Positions 7,401-14,350 of a stretch of 14,350 bases of DNA are shown here, piece by piece; the first letter of the stretch is position 1; each line of letters starts with the position of its first letter. Source of the DNA: Prevotellaceae bacterium UBA5903 (GTDB taxonomy: Bacteria > Bacteroidota > Bacteroidia > Bacteroidales > Bacteroidaceae); the NCBI GenBank assembly GCA_002431845.1, contig DJEH01000130.1:6156-20505 (forward strand), in the 5' to 3' direction. Made by a program: the position numbers and the translations under genes. The notes beneath the pieces are model-generated. The model searched no databases. It saw only the letters and a program-made list of their open reading frames with translations, and was not told where the DNA came from.

Positions 7401-8239
7401 TTATGAACGAGGGCATGAGCAGGCACTTCATTGATTGAGGTTGTGGGTGCGCTTGTTAGTTTGTTCAATTGGCTGAATGTAGCAGGTTTATCCTCTTCGC
7501 CTTGAGCCTCTGTCAAGAAGTAGTAGCTATATTGTGAGTAGGTGTTGGTGGCAAATTTAGTGTTGCTAGTCCATGTGTTGAGGCCTTCAGCATAAAATAG
7601 AACAGACCCCGAACGGCGATAGAGCGGAACTTCATTCAAATCGTCAATGAGTGCGTCTTTCCCCGTAAAGCTAAATACTTCAGGCAATAGCTTTCCGCCA
7701 TATCCATAGAGTTTTACGTTGCTTGGGTTGCTAAATCCAGCCTTTTTTAGTTGTGCATCTGTAAGTTGGTAAATACCTTCTTTGCTAACGCGTATCTTAA
7801 CCCATTTGCCTTTTGATAATACAGATGTTTCAGCATATCGTTGTTGTTTCGTAATGGTTTCTGTAGCAAGTATAATATTCTTAACAGAAGCTGTGTGACA
7901 GGTTTCCTTCACAACAGGACGCACTATGTAGTTTTTAACTTCATACCATTGAGAACCCTTCTTTACAATGGGTACGAAAGTTACATCGTAGATAGTCTCT
8001 CCACGGCTAATAGAGCGTGTAGCATTAATTTGTATGTGCTCTTGTGGTATAAAGCCTTCTTTTTGGAGTTTACGTATCTCTGTTTTATTAAGTTTTGAAT
8101 ATTCAGGATATTCTATGGCAAAGCTAACAGTATCTGTGGGCAGTAAATTGCCCATATTGTATTGGCGCACTTGCGTATAGTTCTGTGCGTGCAAGGTAGT
8201 AGCCAAAATGGTTGCCAATATGAATGTTTTTTTTCTCAT
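4499..8239 (-). CDS. porU: Type IX secretion sortase PorU, C25 gingipain-like peptidase
   Basis: Cell-surface cysteine protease that cleaves the C-terminal signal from type IX cargo and transfers the new C-terminus to A-LPS, working with PorV, PorQ and PorZ. The 1246-residue frame starts with a signal peptide (basic RKK, hydrophobic core, cleavage probably after LHA at 16-18). An N-terminal beta-rich region occupies about 20-480. The C25 catalytic region follows (about 485-880), with TDDYYGYLDD (612-621), LDLAIGRFP (632-640), the catalytic His in NGHGSPDRL (His745) and the catalytic Cys in WIFASCEITPYD (Cys778). Both active-site residues are present. The C-terminus (about 1185-1246) resembles a type A sorting domain (VYNVQGMRV, LPSGIYLYRS, KKMIIR); PorU is known to keep its own CTD-like region. 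The gap to porV is 19 bases. It could only be confused with a gingipain-like secreted protease, which the context argues against. Confidence 0.96.
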   Translation of the reverse strand: MRKKTFILATILATTLHAQNYTQVRQYNMGNLLPTDTVSFAIEYPEYSKLNKTEIRKLQKEGFIPQEHIQINATRSISRGETIYDVTFVPIVKKGSQWYEVKNYIVRPVVKETCHTASVKNIILATETITKQQRYAETSVLSKGKWVKIRVSKEGIYQLTDAQLKKAGFSNPSNVKLYGYGGKLLPEVFSFTGKDALIDDLNEVPLYRRSGSVLFYAEGLNTWTSNTKFATNTYSQYSYYFLTEAQGEEDKPATFSQLNKLTSAPTTSINEVPAHALVHNEETTWYGGGRRFFDSKDLQNGVTYKMQLPGNTSSECSVTYDVSAIPVGSTTYYNITCTNDNSSVKNYFDKLGEGTTARGYSGTFTASLGAEAKFNITTSQTGRLHYLYTTFNQKLSTINTTASFTTNINDTAIFNVNDATENTRVWRLGNANECVAELYGTLENGVYKAQTDNASDRFMLVDIAQNYSSPEIVGSIENQNLHADKDIDYVIVIPASGKYTEQANKLAAYHKQKKGLRVKVVRADQIYNEFSSGTPDATAYRRYMKMLYDRASSADNMPRYLLFFGPCTYDNRMITSEWKKQNPNDYLLAYEKSRTDNTIGSYGIGTLNDYVTDDYYGYLDDNEGNNIQTEKLDLAIGRFPCANETEANTLTNNTLAYLDNENVGAWKNRMWAIGDVGDNNLHMNDAEGVSTQVKTSANEGFMLRKIYPDAYEATHEAKGITYPEATSKIVRAMQTGALIFNYNGHGSPDRLSRTFLLNKDDITNNVSPALPLWIFASCEITPYDQSMTDIGRNALFNSKGGAIGVVCASRSVYANYNCYLNKGVVKYAFSKDSKQQRYSIAEALRLTKVELNMSTKDGNTIGADRTENKLKYVYLGDPAVSLAYADQGVYIDSINGKEVGNSMEKLAVGEKTTFTGYVNGNSALNGADNSFNGVLYATIYAPIKSITCKGHDNSSANNLTYKDYTQTLFEGCVEVKNGRFCLQTIIPQGISFSNVSSLLSLYAVNNENTQEYNGKYDGFCINHSASEEVTDTIGPNIYMYIDTPDFPNGGMASKGATLYASIADSTGISMMSGNLGHDMELWFDNKINESIVVNDYFSFNYGSYNQGVLEYPLSDLSEGQHTATLRIWDVYDNCTTSKLTFTLKSDIASNFDVTISSPTSSGSTRLITYFAGYANDENETEVTTEVYNVQGMRVWHQSAWVTKGSQYTSFNWDMTDYAGSKLPSGIYLYRSIVGKKHTPTKKMIIR

Positions 8240-8264
8240 GTATGGTGTGTGGAGCAGATTGGTG

Positions 8265-8272
8265 CAAATAAA
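8265..8272 (-). promoter_or_regulatory. Possible internal -7 element before porU
   Basis: In the 78-base spacer between the FAH-like gene and porU the minus strand reads TTTATTTG, one mismatch from TAnnTTTG, 25 bases before the porU start. No clear -33 TTTG accompanies it. It could give porU-porV-ispF some independent transcription, but AT-rich spacers make such matches common. Confidence 0.25.
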
Positions 8273-8317
8273 AATACTTAGCTCAGAAGTCTTTTATGTA
8301 TAGTCTCTATCTGCAGA

Positions 8318-8917
8318 TTATTTTATGTTAAACTGAAGGATAGTATCATTGTTTATAGATAATGCAACATGTTCGTCAATGTATACTTGCAGTTCTTGCA
8401 ACTTAAGAGGAAATATCAAGATATCACCTTGCTTAAGTGTGTAATACAGACTGATGTGTGCTATTTGGTGATTGATGATGGGTAGCAACTCATCTTTAGA
8501 CGTTGTCGTCTTATAAGTCTTGTCTCCAATAGTCAAGCAAGTTTCATTCTCACCTTCTGTAAGTTTGCAAGGGTTTTCAGCAACAACAACAGCGTTATCA
8601 AATCCTACAGCTTTGTCCCATGGAAAATGTTGCTCAACTAACTCGTCAAGTAAGTCTCTTGCAACAAAATGAGTGCCGATAGCTATTTTGTTTGCATCGT
8701 AATAGCGTTCAGCAAAGTGTTCGTGTATGCTGCGTCCCAATCGGTTAATTCTTACACAAGCGCATAGCTGAACCATGCATTTGTTTGTAAAGTCGGGAAT
8801 GAAGAAAGGACGTTTTTGTATGAGCATTGCCGTGTCTGGTATAGTTACTGTGCTCATATTATTATAAAACGTAGAATAGTCCTTTATATTGTTTGAAAAG
8901 AATCTAAAAATCTTCAT
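8318..8917 (-). CDS. FAH-superfamily protein, probably catalytically dead
   Basis: The 199-residue protein has the layout of the small fumarylacetoacetate hydrolase family: MKI opening, PFFIPDF (37-43), a central block equivalent to GIDFTARD (81-88), PW...GFD (99-107), and a late LYYTLKQGD (157-165). Active FAH enzymes bind a divalent metal through ExE and a downstream Asp. Here the ExE position reads Q50-L-C52, the Asp position reads H83 (GTHFVARD), the lysine of the KxFD motif reads V104, the N-terminal lid His/Glu motif is absent, and the C-terminal GTPxGVG loop is replaced by IFPLKLQELQ. All catalytic landmarks I know are therefore changed while the fold core is kept. The frame is intact, so this is not simple decay. 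It sits between sprA and porU on the same strand; a FAH-family gene next to porU also occurs in Porphyromonas, from memory. A structural or regulatory role is possible; no function is known to me. Confidence 0.75.
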   Translation of the reverse strand: MKIFRFFSNNIKDYSTFYNNMSTVTIPDTAMLIQKRPFFIPDFTNKCMVQLCACVRINRLGRSIHEHFAERYYDANKIAIGTHFVARDLLDELVEQHFPWDKAVGFDNAVVVAENPCKLTEGENETCLTIGDKTYKTTTSKDELLPIINHQIAHISLYYTLKQGDILIFPLKLQELQVYIDEHVALSINNDTILQFNIK

Positions 8918-9026
8918 AACTTTAAAAATGCTTTTATTATGCTTTCTTAGCTTGCTGGATTGGTTTAAGAGTTGTTGGTATGGCTATGCCATGTGCTTTG
9001 TTGCAGAATTGAAGATAGCTATAAAC

Positions 9027-9055
9027 CGAATATATAAAGTCGCCTTTTTTTCAAC
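9027..9055 (-). promoter_or_regulatory. Possible promoter between sprA and the FAH-like gene
   Basis: Within the 157-base gap after sprA the minus strand has GTTG (9055-9052), a 17-base spacer containing seven consecutive A, and TATATTCG (9034-9027). This is a one-mismatch -7 with a one-mismatch -33. It would start a transcript roughly 100 bases before the FAH-like gene. No strong sprA terminator was found in the gap, so read-through is also likely. Confidence 0.3.
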
Positions 9056-9074
9056 TCCCCGTTGCGGTTACCTT

Positions 9075-12000
9075 TTATCTATTAAGCACAAACTTAATGC
9101 TTACACCAAAGTCCTGCGTTGTTGTGGGATAGGAACTTGATGTGAGCAATGGCTTGTTCATCTGTCTGTCGTAGTATGCAGTTAGTGTGAGCAATTTGCT
9201 CAGAGCATAGTCGGCAGAGAATGATACTTGAATAGCTTTGTTACCACTTGTAGCTTGACTAAGTTGTGTAAGAATGTCACGATTGAGTGCACTCTGGTTA
9301 CGGAGTGTAAAGTCGAGTCGTAGGTTCAGATCGTTGGCAAAACCACGATTGTTAGTTGTGGTTTGTTTGTTCGAACCGCTGCCCTTTGATTTGCTACGCA
9401 CAGTTTTTTTAGGAGCAAACAAGTTAAGGTCTGCAATCTTATAACCTAAGCCTACAACAAAGTCGTTAGAGCGAGTTTCGGATAGTTGTTGCGATGTCAT
9501 ACTTAATGTAAGCACACGTGTCTTTCTCATTTCAACTTTGGCAGTTAGGTTGTTTTGGAAAGTCATATTAACACCAACTAATGGCGAAAAACTCTCGTTG
9601 ATGCTAACGGTTGAGATGTCGTACATACAGCCTGGAATAGGATTGCCTGTGGCTACGTCGTTTACGAAACCAAAGCCATTCATATATTCCATGTAGCTAT
9701 TGAATGTATTGTAAGAGCCAACAGAGTATACGCTTTTGTAGGCGTGATTGATGTTGAAGCTTTTGAACACTTTCTTCATTTTGGGAAGCTTTGATAGTCC
9801 ACCATAGCTAATGCTCCAGTTTGGAAGCAATTTCAGCAAAGAAGGGAAAATATCAAGCCCCGAATGTCCCATTGTGTATGAGTTTAAAAATGCAGGTATC
9901 ATCACCTCGGGCGAGTAAGCGCTTACTGTTCCGTTAGCAGGGTCGAATGTCGTTCCAGCCAACGAAGAGTTTGCAGGGTAGGGAGCATTCGTAAAGATAT
10001 TTTCAATTCGTTGGCGGTAGCTTTCGAGTGAGTTTACAAATTTAGTAAAAGTCTTGCTCTTATACCCCTTATCGGGTGAACCTATTTTTTCAAAAGCACT
10101 ACCAATAGATATTGTTGTCATCGTAAACGAACCCGTTTGCGTGGTGGGCATGCCGTCAAACATATATTGTATGCTCCGGTTGCGTGTGGTGTTTCGTGAG
10201 GCATTAAGGTCAATTTTAACGTCTCTGAATGGCTCAAGAGTAGCACGTAGCTGGAATGATTCTGTAAGGTTTGACGTTGCGGGTGTAGTTACGCTATCAG
10301 CCATCAATAGCCATCCTCTTTCGGCGGCTTTGCGTATATACCCCTCATCGGTAGCACCGAAGGCAAAGTTCAGTCCTGGTGCAAGCATACCGCCACTCTT
10401 CTTTTGTCCAAAGTAGTCGCCCACTTCGGGCAAGAAACCAGGAACGTTAAGGTTGTAGCGGTTGGTATAGTTAATGCTCACATTGCGCACCATCATTAAG
10501 AAGCGAGTGCCCATTTGCAAAGCTTTATACCATCCTTGGTCTTCTTTTCTCTTTTTAGGTGTAACCGTTATTTTCAGTCGTGCGGTGTCCTTTGAAAGCA
10601 CCAAAATTTTGTTGTTGTCTATCACCTTAAAGCGTATAGGGTATCTGCTACCATTGGGTCGAATGGCAGTAACTCTGATATTCTTTGCACGTTGGTTGTG
10701 TTGTATGGTGATAGTTGTATCGGCTCTAAGCTGAATTTCCTTCTGGAAGTTCTTTTTCTCTGAGTCTTTGCTTTTATCCTTAGGCGTTTGCGCATATTTT
10801 CTGTTCACCTTTTTCAAGAAGGGCACATGGTTATAGAGTGTTTCAAGATTAAGGCGTGCATTACCTGTTATGTTGCGGCTATTGCTAATGGTATTGCCAA
10901 GTGTACTACCATTTTCGAGTTCAGAGCCACGAGCCCAATTGTAGGTGGAGTTATACGCAACGTCAGATGTGAGCCAATCAAACAAAGGCAGTTTGTTGAG
11001 TGGTAGTTTCCACGAAAGGTCAAAGTTCTGTTGGTAAGTCAAAGGACGACCTAAGTGTTTGATGCTTTGCCACACAGAGTCTTTCCATGCCTTGTATCGG
11101 TCGGGGTATAGGTCTTTATTAACTGCAGTATAAGGTTGTTCAATTTCAGCATTCGTACCCGAAGAGAAGTTGGCATGTATGCTCTTTGTCAAGTCCCAAC
11201 GCAGTTGGAAAGATCTGTTCCACAAAAAGTCGCTCGACCATGAAAGTGGTAGCGTGTTGTTGTTTAAGTTTTCCATATCTCGCTCTTGCAGTTCGTAGTA
11301 AGAGCGCGAAATGTCTGAATTAAAGCCAATGTTTTGTGGCAAATAGCTGATGCTCTGTTCTTTTAAAATCTTAAACCATTTTGATTTGCTCTTATTCTTT
11401 TTAAAAGGTTCAAAAGCCTTAAAGTTGGGCGACCAGCTATAGTTAAAGCTGTACTTCCAGTTTTGGTCTTTCTCCCAAGCTGTGGTCTCGCCTGTGGTGT
11501 TGCGCGAAGAGTATGCGTAGCCAAAGGTAAAGTTAGCGGGGTCGTAAGGCATAGAATGGCTCTTGGTGACAATGTTAAATCTTGCACCGCTAATGCTGAA
11601 GTTTTTGTTTATCACAACCTTTTCAGCAATGTTCTTAAGAGAGTCTTTTTCTGCTTTTGTTTTAAGTGCGCTAAGAGCTTCGTCAAGTTCCATGTCCGTG
11701 TCAAGAGGATTGTATTTTGGCGAAGTTTTTTGCTTAGAGTAAGAATAGTAGATAGGGGCATTCAGCTTAACCTTATCGGGCAATATTTTGCCAGCATCAA
11801 CGTTTGTCGTTACCGAATACTCATAAAGGTTGTCGTTACGTCTTTGGCTAACAGTCTCTTCAAGTCCGCCAAAGCCTTCAGTCTCAATATGGCCTGAAAG
11901 ATTAACCGAAGCAAGGTCAGACAACTGAAGGTTGAGCTGTGACTGTGCAGCCCAACCACCTTTGTTAGTGAATTGCTGCAGGCGCAGTTCGTTAGCCCAA

Positions 12001-14350
12001 ACCTCAACATATTGTGTGGTTCGGGAATTGTTTCGTACACCAATCATGATGGTACGCACGTCGCCCAACGAAGGATTACCCATCACGCTCACTTTATTTG
12101 CCGGACGCGAAGCATCGTATTCAGAATATAGTTTAGCAAACGAAGCTAAGCCTAATGCCTTCTGTTTGTTACGATTGTTTTTAGCATTAGTGAGTATGTT
12201 GAGGTCAATGTCAAGCATATTGTCTTGTGGCCAAACAATGCGTGCGTTAGCGGTGTTGTCGGCATAATGAGCAGCGGGAGTAATCTTAAGTGGAATTTCG
12301 TATTCGTAAAAGTTACTCTTATAGTCAGATCCCAAGCGAATGAAGATAGAGGTTTGTCCATCTTCAACAGCATTTTGTCCAATCAAAGAATTGGCATGTG
12401 TAAACATCTGCAAATGTTTGTATCTGCGCAAATCAAGATTGGTGTTCTTATATACGGCGCGTGCATCTCCACTTGCCAGTTGTTTTACAACAAGCGAGAG
12501 TGCTTGCTCGTTGTTTTGCAGAATTTGAGTCTGTCCAGGGTCCTGTACGCGGCTAATGCCAGGAGGCATAATATAGTTTACAGGTTCCTTCTCGTTGTTC
12601 TCTTCAAAGTTTACTGCGCTTACTTCTAATGTACCGCTTGCTTCGGGTGCTTTACCTTGATAAAGAGCTTGTTCATACGAGCGCCATTCGCCATGAACAA
12701 GGTTCAACGTAGCAAAACGTAAAACCACAGGTTCGGCAAACCCTGTCATATACATACGCATAAAGCGGATAGAGGAGAAGTCGGATATACCACCTTCTCT
12801 TTTCTCATATTGTTCTACGGGTATGCGGAATAGATACCAAGTATATTCGCGTGTATTGCCATCGCGAGTCTTTTGCTTAGAGGTGCGTTTGTCTACAATA
12901 TAGTTTTGCCCAACTTGCAGTGCATCCTCTGCAATTCTTACGTGATATTGATAATATTTTTCGTATTCGTTGAGAGTGAAGTCTTGGTTGATGTCTTCAA
13001 CGTCGGGTTGCGTTTTGTAGGCAGTGCTATATTTCTCAGGCGAGTTCTCTGCATCAACAGCGTTACCATTCGGGTTATTGATATATTTGTATCTGTCAAG
13101 GATAGAACGTTGCTCACGGTCGTAGTCAGAGCCTCTAAAGTAGTGGTATTTATCGGCAGAAGGCGACAAAAGGATAGAATCGTAAACAGCGGGACTAACC
13201 TTTGATTGTATAGCCGACAAGAACGCTGCGTAAGCAGGATAAGTTTTTTCTTGTTCCGAAGTCAATCCATTATATCCCACATCTTGTTTAGCTCGCGATC
13301 CACTTGAGGTGTTAAAGGCATACGTAACAGTGTTTTGTGTAGGCACACGTCCCCACACGGTTTCAGTGTACTGTGTAGGGTCGTCATCGATAGGCAAACC
13401 GCTTTCGTAGAATTTCTTACCATCCTTTAGGATATCTTCGCTAATTTCGCCTAAGTTAAAGTAGAGGTCACCATTGAATGTCTTTCCCGCTTCGCGAGCT
13501 TTGATAAAGGGATCTTGCATCCAAAACTCAATATACTCAATGTTAGCGGTCTCAAAGTCTGAGTTTTCGAGTTTGCGCATCATACCGCCCCATCGCTTTT
13601 CGGGGTAGAGCAGATGGCCATTTACGTCGAGCGAGGGGTCGAGGTTGTAAGGGCCGCGTTCATTAGGATAGTAAGCAAGGTTCAGCACGTTAAGCGTGTT
13701 AGACTCTTGCATATTAACGCTTTTGTTAGGGAACAACTCGCTTTTGTAAATCTCGCGTACATCGGGGTCGGATAGTTGAGCCAAATCGTTTTTGATGTGG
13801 CTGGGAGTGAGACTCGAAGAACGACGTGTAAACAATGGGTCAATATAATACCATGCCAACAATGCGCGATTGTAGCCATAGCGTATGTCGTTGGTATATT
13901 TCGATTCGGGGAAAACCGATGGTACACTTGATATGGTCCATTCCTTAGGATTAGAGATGTCAATATCGCTCTTTGTATTTTCAAAGTCGTCAATATACGA
14001 AGCATTGCCTTGTGCCCCCTTGCTTTTTCCTGCAAAGAGTTGAGCAAATTCTGCTGTAAAGTTAATGCTTGATGGTGCGGTGCAATGGATAAGGGGCAAT
14101 TTGTTTATCCAATCCGTAAGTCGCTGACTTTGTTTCTTCCACGACAGATTGAGCCCCCACAAAGTATTGTTTAGAGGCTCAGACCCCATAGCCACTTTGG
14201 TGGTAAGAGGTTTCTCGCCCAAGTGCATAAACGTACCGCCCAGTTTAAAGTCCTTTGAAAAGTTATATTCAAAGTTCATTCCAAACATCGTTTTACGTTG
14301 CATGCCATAGTCGCTATTGCTCTCAAGGCTTACGTTGATGTTTGTACCCG
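9075..14350 (-). CDS. sprA: Type IX secretion translocon SprA (Sov), 5' end off the window
   Basis: SprA is the giant 36-strand outer-membrane barrel through which folded type IX cargo leaves the periplasm; PorV and Plug bind it in the known Flavobacterium structure. The frame is open from the right edge (reading GTNINVSLESNSDYG before the first in-window Met at 14303) to the TAA at 9077-9075, so 1757 residues are visible of an expected ~2400-2500 and the true start is outside. Family landmarks in order: SYIDDFENTKSDIDIS early on, QPDVEDINQDFTLNEYEKYY (codons near 12960-13010), YVEVWANELRLQQFTNKGGW (around 11960-12030), RRNDNLYEY, then long stretches of alternating strands with aromatic girdles, ending in a typical barrel terminal strand GVSIKFVLNR. 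No frameshift or internal stop is seen. It is the upstream gene of the visible secretion cluster, 157 bases before the FAH-like gene. Confidence 0.96.
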   Translation of the reverse strand, partial: GTNINVSLESNSDYGMQRKTMFGMNFEYNFSKDFKLGGTFMHLGEKPLTTKVAMGSEPLNNTLWGLNLSWKKQSQRLTDWINKLPLIHCTAPSSINFTAEFAQLFAGKSKGAQGNASYIDDFENTKSDIDISNPKEWTISSVPSVFPESKYTNDIRYGYNRALLAWYYIDPLFTRRSSSLTPSHIKNDLAQLSDPDVREIYKSELFPNKSVNMQESNTLNVLNLAYYPNERGPYNLDPSLDVNGHLLYPEKRWGGMMRKLENSDFETANIEYIEFWMQDPFIKAREAGKTFNGDLYFNLGEISEDILKDGKKFYESGLPIDDDPTQYTETVWGRVPTQNTVTYAFNTSSGSRAKQDVGYNGLTSEQEKTYPAYAAFLSAIQSKVSPAVYDSILLSPSADKYHYFRGSDYDREQRSILDRYKYINNPNGNAVDAENSPEKYSTAYKTQPDVEDINQDFTLNEYEKYYQYHVRIAEDALQVGQNYIVDKRTSKQKTRDGNTREYTWYLFRIPVEQYEKREGGISDFSSIRFMRMYMTGFAEPVVLRFATLNLVHGEWRSYEQALYQGKAPEASGTLEVSAVNFEENNEKEPVNYIMPPGISRVQDPGQTQILQNNEQALSLVVKQLASGDARAVYKNTNLDLRRYKHLQMFTHANSLIGQNAVEDGQTSIFIRLGSDYKSNFYEYEIPLKITPAAHYADNTANARIVWPQDNMLDIDLNILTNAKNNRNKQKALGLASFAKLYSEYDASRPANKVSVMGNPSLGDVRTIMIGVRNNSRTTQYVEVWANELRLQQFTNKGGWAAQSQLNLQLSDLASVNLSGHIETEGFGGLEETVSQRRNDNLYEYSVTTNVDAGKILPDKVKLNAPIYYSYSKQKTSPKYNPLDTDMELDEALSALKTKAEKDSLKNIAEKVVINKNFSISGARFNIVTKSHSMPYDPANFTFGYAYSSRNTTGETTAWEKDQNWKYSFNYSWSPNFKAFEPFKKNKSKSKWFKILKEQSISYLPQNIGFNSDISRSYYELQERDMENLNNNTLPLSWSSDFLWNRSFQLRWDLTKSIHANFSSGTNAEIEQPYTAVNKDLYPDRYKAWKDSVWQSIKHLGRPLTYQQNFDLSWKLPLNKLPLFDWLTSDVAYNSTYNWARGSELENGSTLGNTISNSRNITGNARLNLETLYNHVPFLKKVNRKYAQTPKDKSKDSEKKNFQKEIQLRADTTITIQHNQRAKNIRVTAIRPNGSRYPIRFKVIDNNKILVLSKDTARLKITVTPKKRKEDQGWYKALQMGTRFLMMVRNVSINYTNRYNLNVPGFLPEVGDYFGQKKSGGMLAPGLNFAFGATDEGYIRKAAERGWLLMADSVTTPATSNLTESFQLRATLEPFRDVKIDLNASRNTTRNRSIQYMFDGMPTTQTGSFTMTTISIGSAFEKIGSPDKGYKSKTFTKFVNSLESYRQRIENIFTNAPYPANSSLAGTTFDPANGTVSAYSPEVMIPAFLNSYTMGHSGLDIFPSLLKLLPNWSISYGGLSKLPKMKKVFKSFNINHAYKSVYSVGSYNTFNSYMEYMNGFGFVNDVATGNPIPGCMYDISTVSINESFSPLVGVNMTFQNNLTAKVEMRKTRVLTLSMTSQQLSETRSNDFVVGLGYKIADLNLFAPKKTVRSKSKGSGSNKQTTTNNRGFANDLNLRLDFTLRNQSALNRDILTQLSQATSGNKAIQVSFSADYALSKLLTLTAYYDRQMNKPLLTSSSYPTTTQDFGVSIKFVLNR

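Noticed and set aside
8309..8318. Ten-base perfect palindrome ATCTGCAGAT at the end of the FAH-like gene
   Set aside because: Too short and isolated to call an operator or terminator; it touches the stop codon and has no T tract.
8965..8993. Small ATGGC/GCCAT hairpin in the sprA-FAH spacer
   Set aside because: Only five pairs and no T run; not enough for a terminator or riboswitch.
11463..11897. Plus-strand 144-codon open frame inside sprA
   Set aside because: Antisense shadow; the opposite strand carries conserved SprA landmarks through this region.
12225..12629. Plus-strand 134-codon open frame inside sprA
   Set aside because: Antisense shadow with no recognisable domain, promoter or conserved start.
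1..14350. CRISPR arrays, insertion sequences, tandem repeats, frameshifted genes
   Set aside because: None found by eye: no regularly spaced repeats, no transposase frame, and the major coding frames are uninterrupted.

Overview
The window comes from a member of the Bacteroidota, most likely order Bacteroidales and near Prevotella, Bacteroides or Porphyromonas. The evidence is a gene set restricted to that phylum (three type IX secretion genes: sprA/sov, porU and porV), a Bacteroidota-type EF-G paralogue, and TAnnTTTG-type promoter elements in AT-rich intergenic DNA. No mobile element, CRISPR array, rRNA or clear horizontal-transfer signature was found. All protein-coding genes lie on the minus strand; the only plus-strand gene is a tRNA.

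Layout from low to high coordinates. (1) 1-1664: first three quarters of an EF-G2-type translation factor whose G domain has lost key GTPase residues; its 3' end lies off the left edge. (2) 1665-2038: 374 bases of AT-rich non-coding DNA with back-to-back promoters. (3) 2039-2111: initiator tRNA-fMet on the plus strand, followed by a strong hairpin terminator. (4) 2204-2671: small unrecognised protein with four membrane segments. (5) 2762-3241: ispF, overlapping by four bases (6) porV, 3238-4479. (7) 4499-8239: porU. (8) 8318-8917: a fumarylacetoacetate-hydrolase-fold protein that appears to have lost all its metal ligands. (9) 9075-14350: C-terminal ~1757 residues of SprA/Sov; its 5' end lies off the right edge.

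Transcription of the secretion block runs sprA -> FAH-like -> porU -> porV -> ispF. SprA is the outer-membrane translocon of the type IX system. PorV is the shuttle barrel that collects folded cargo from SprA. PorU is the gingipain-like sortase that removes the C-terminal signal and attaches cargo to A-LPS. Transport and attachment parts therefore sit in one cluster. From memory, the FAH-porU-porV-ispF order also occurs in Porphyromonas gingivalis, whereas sov lies elsewhere in that genome.

I do not see a wholly new system. The two points most worth pursuing are the apparently dead FAH-fold protein embedded in the secretion cluster, and the GTPase-degenerate EF-G2 divergent from initiator tRNA. 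Recognition rests on reading motifs by eye; no alignment or database search was run.
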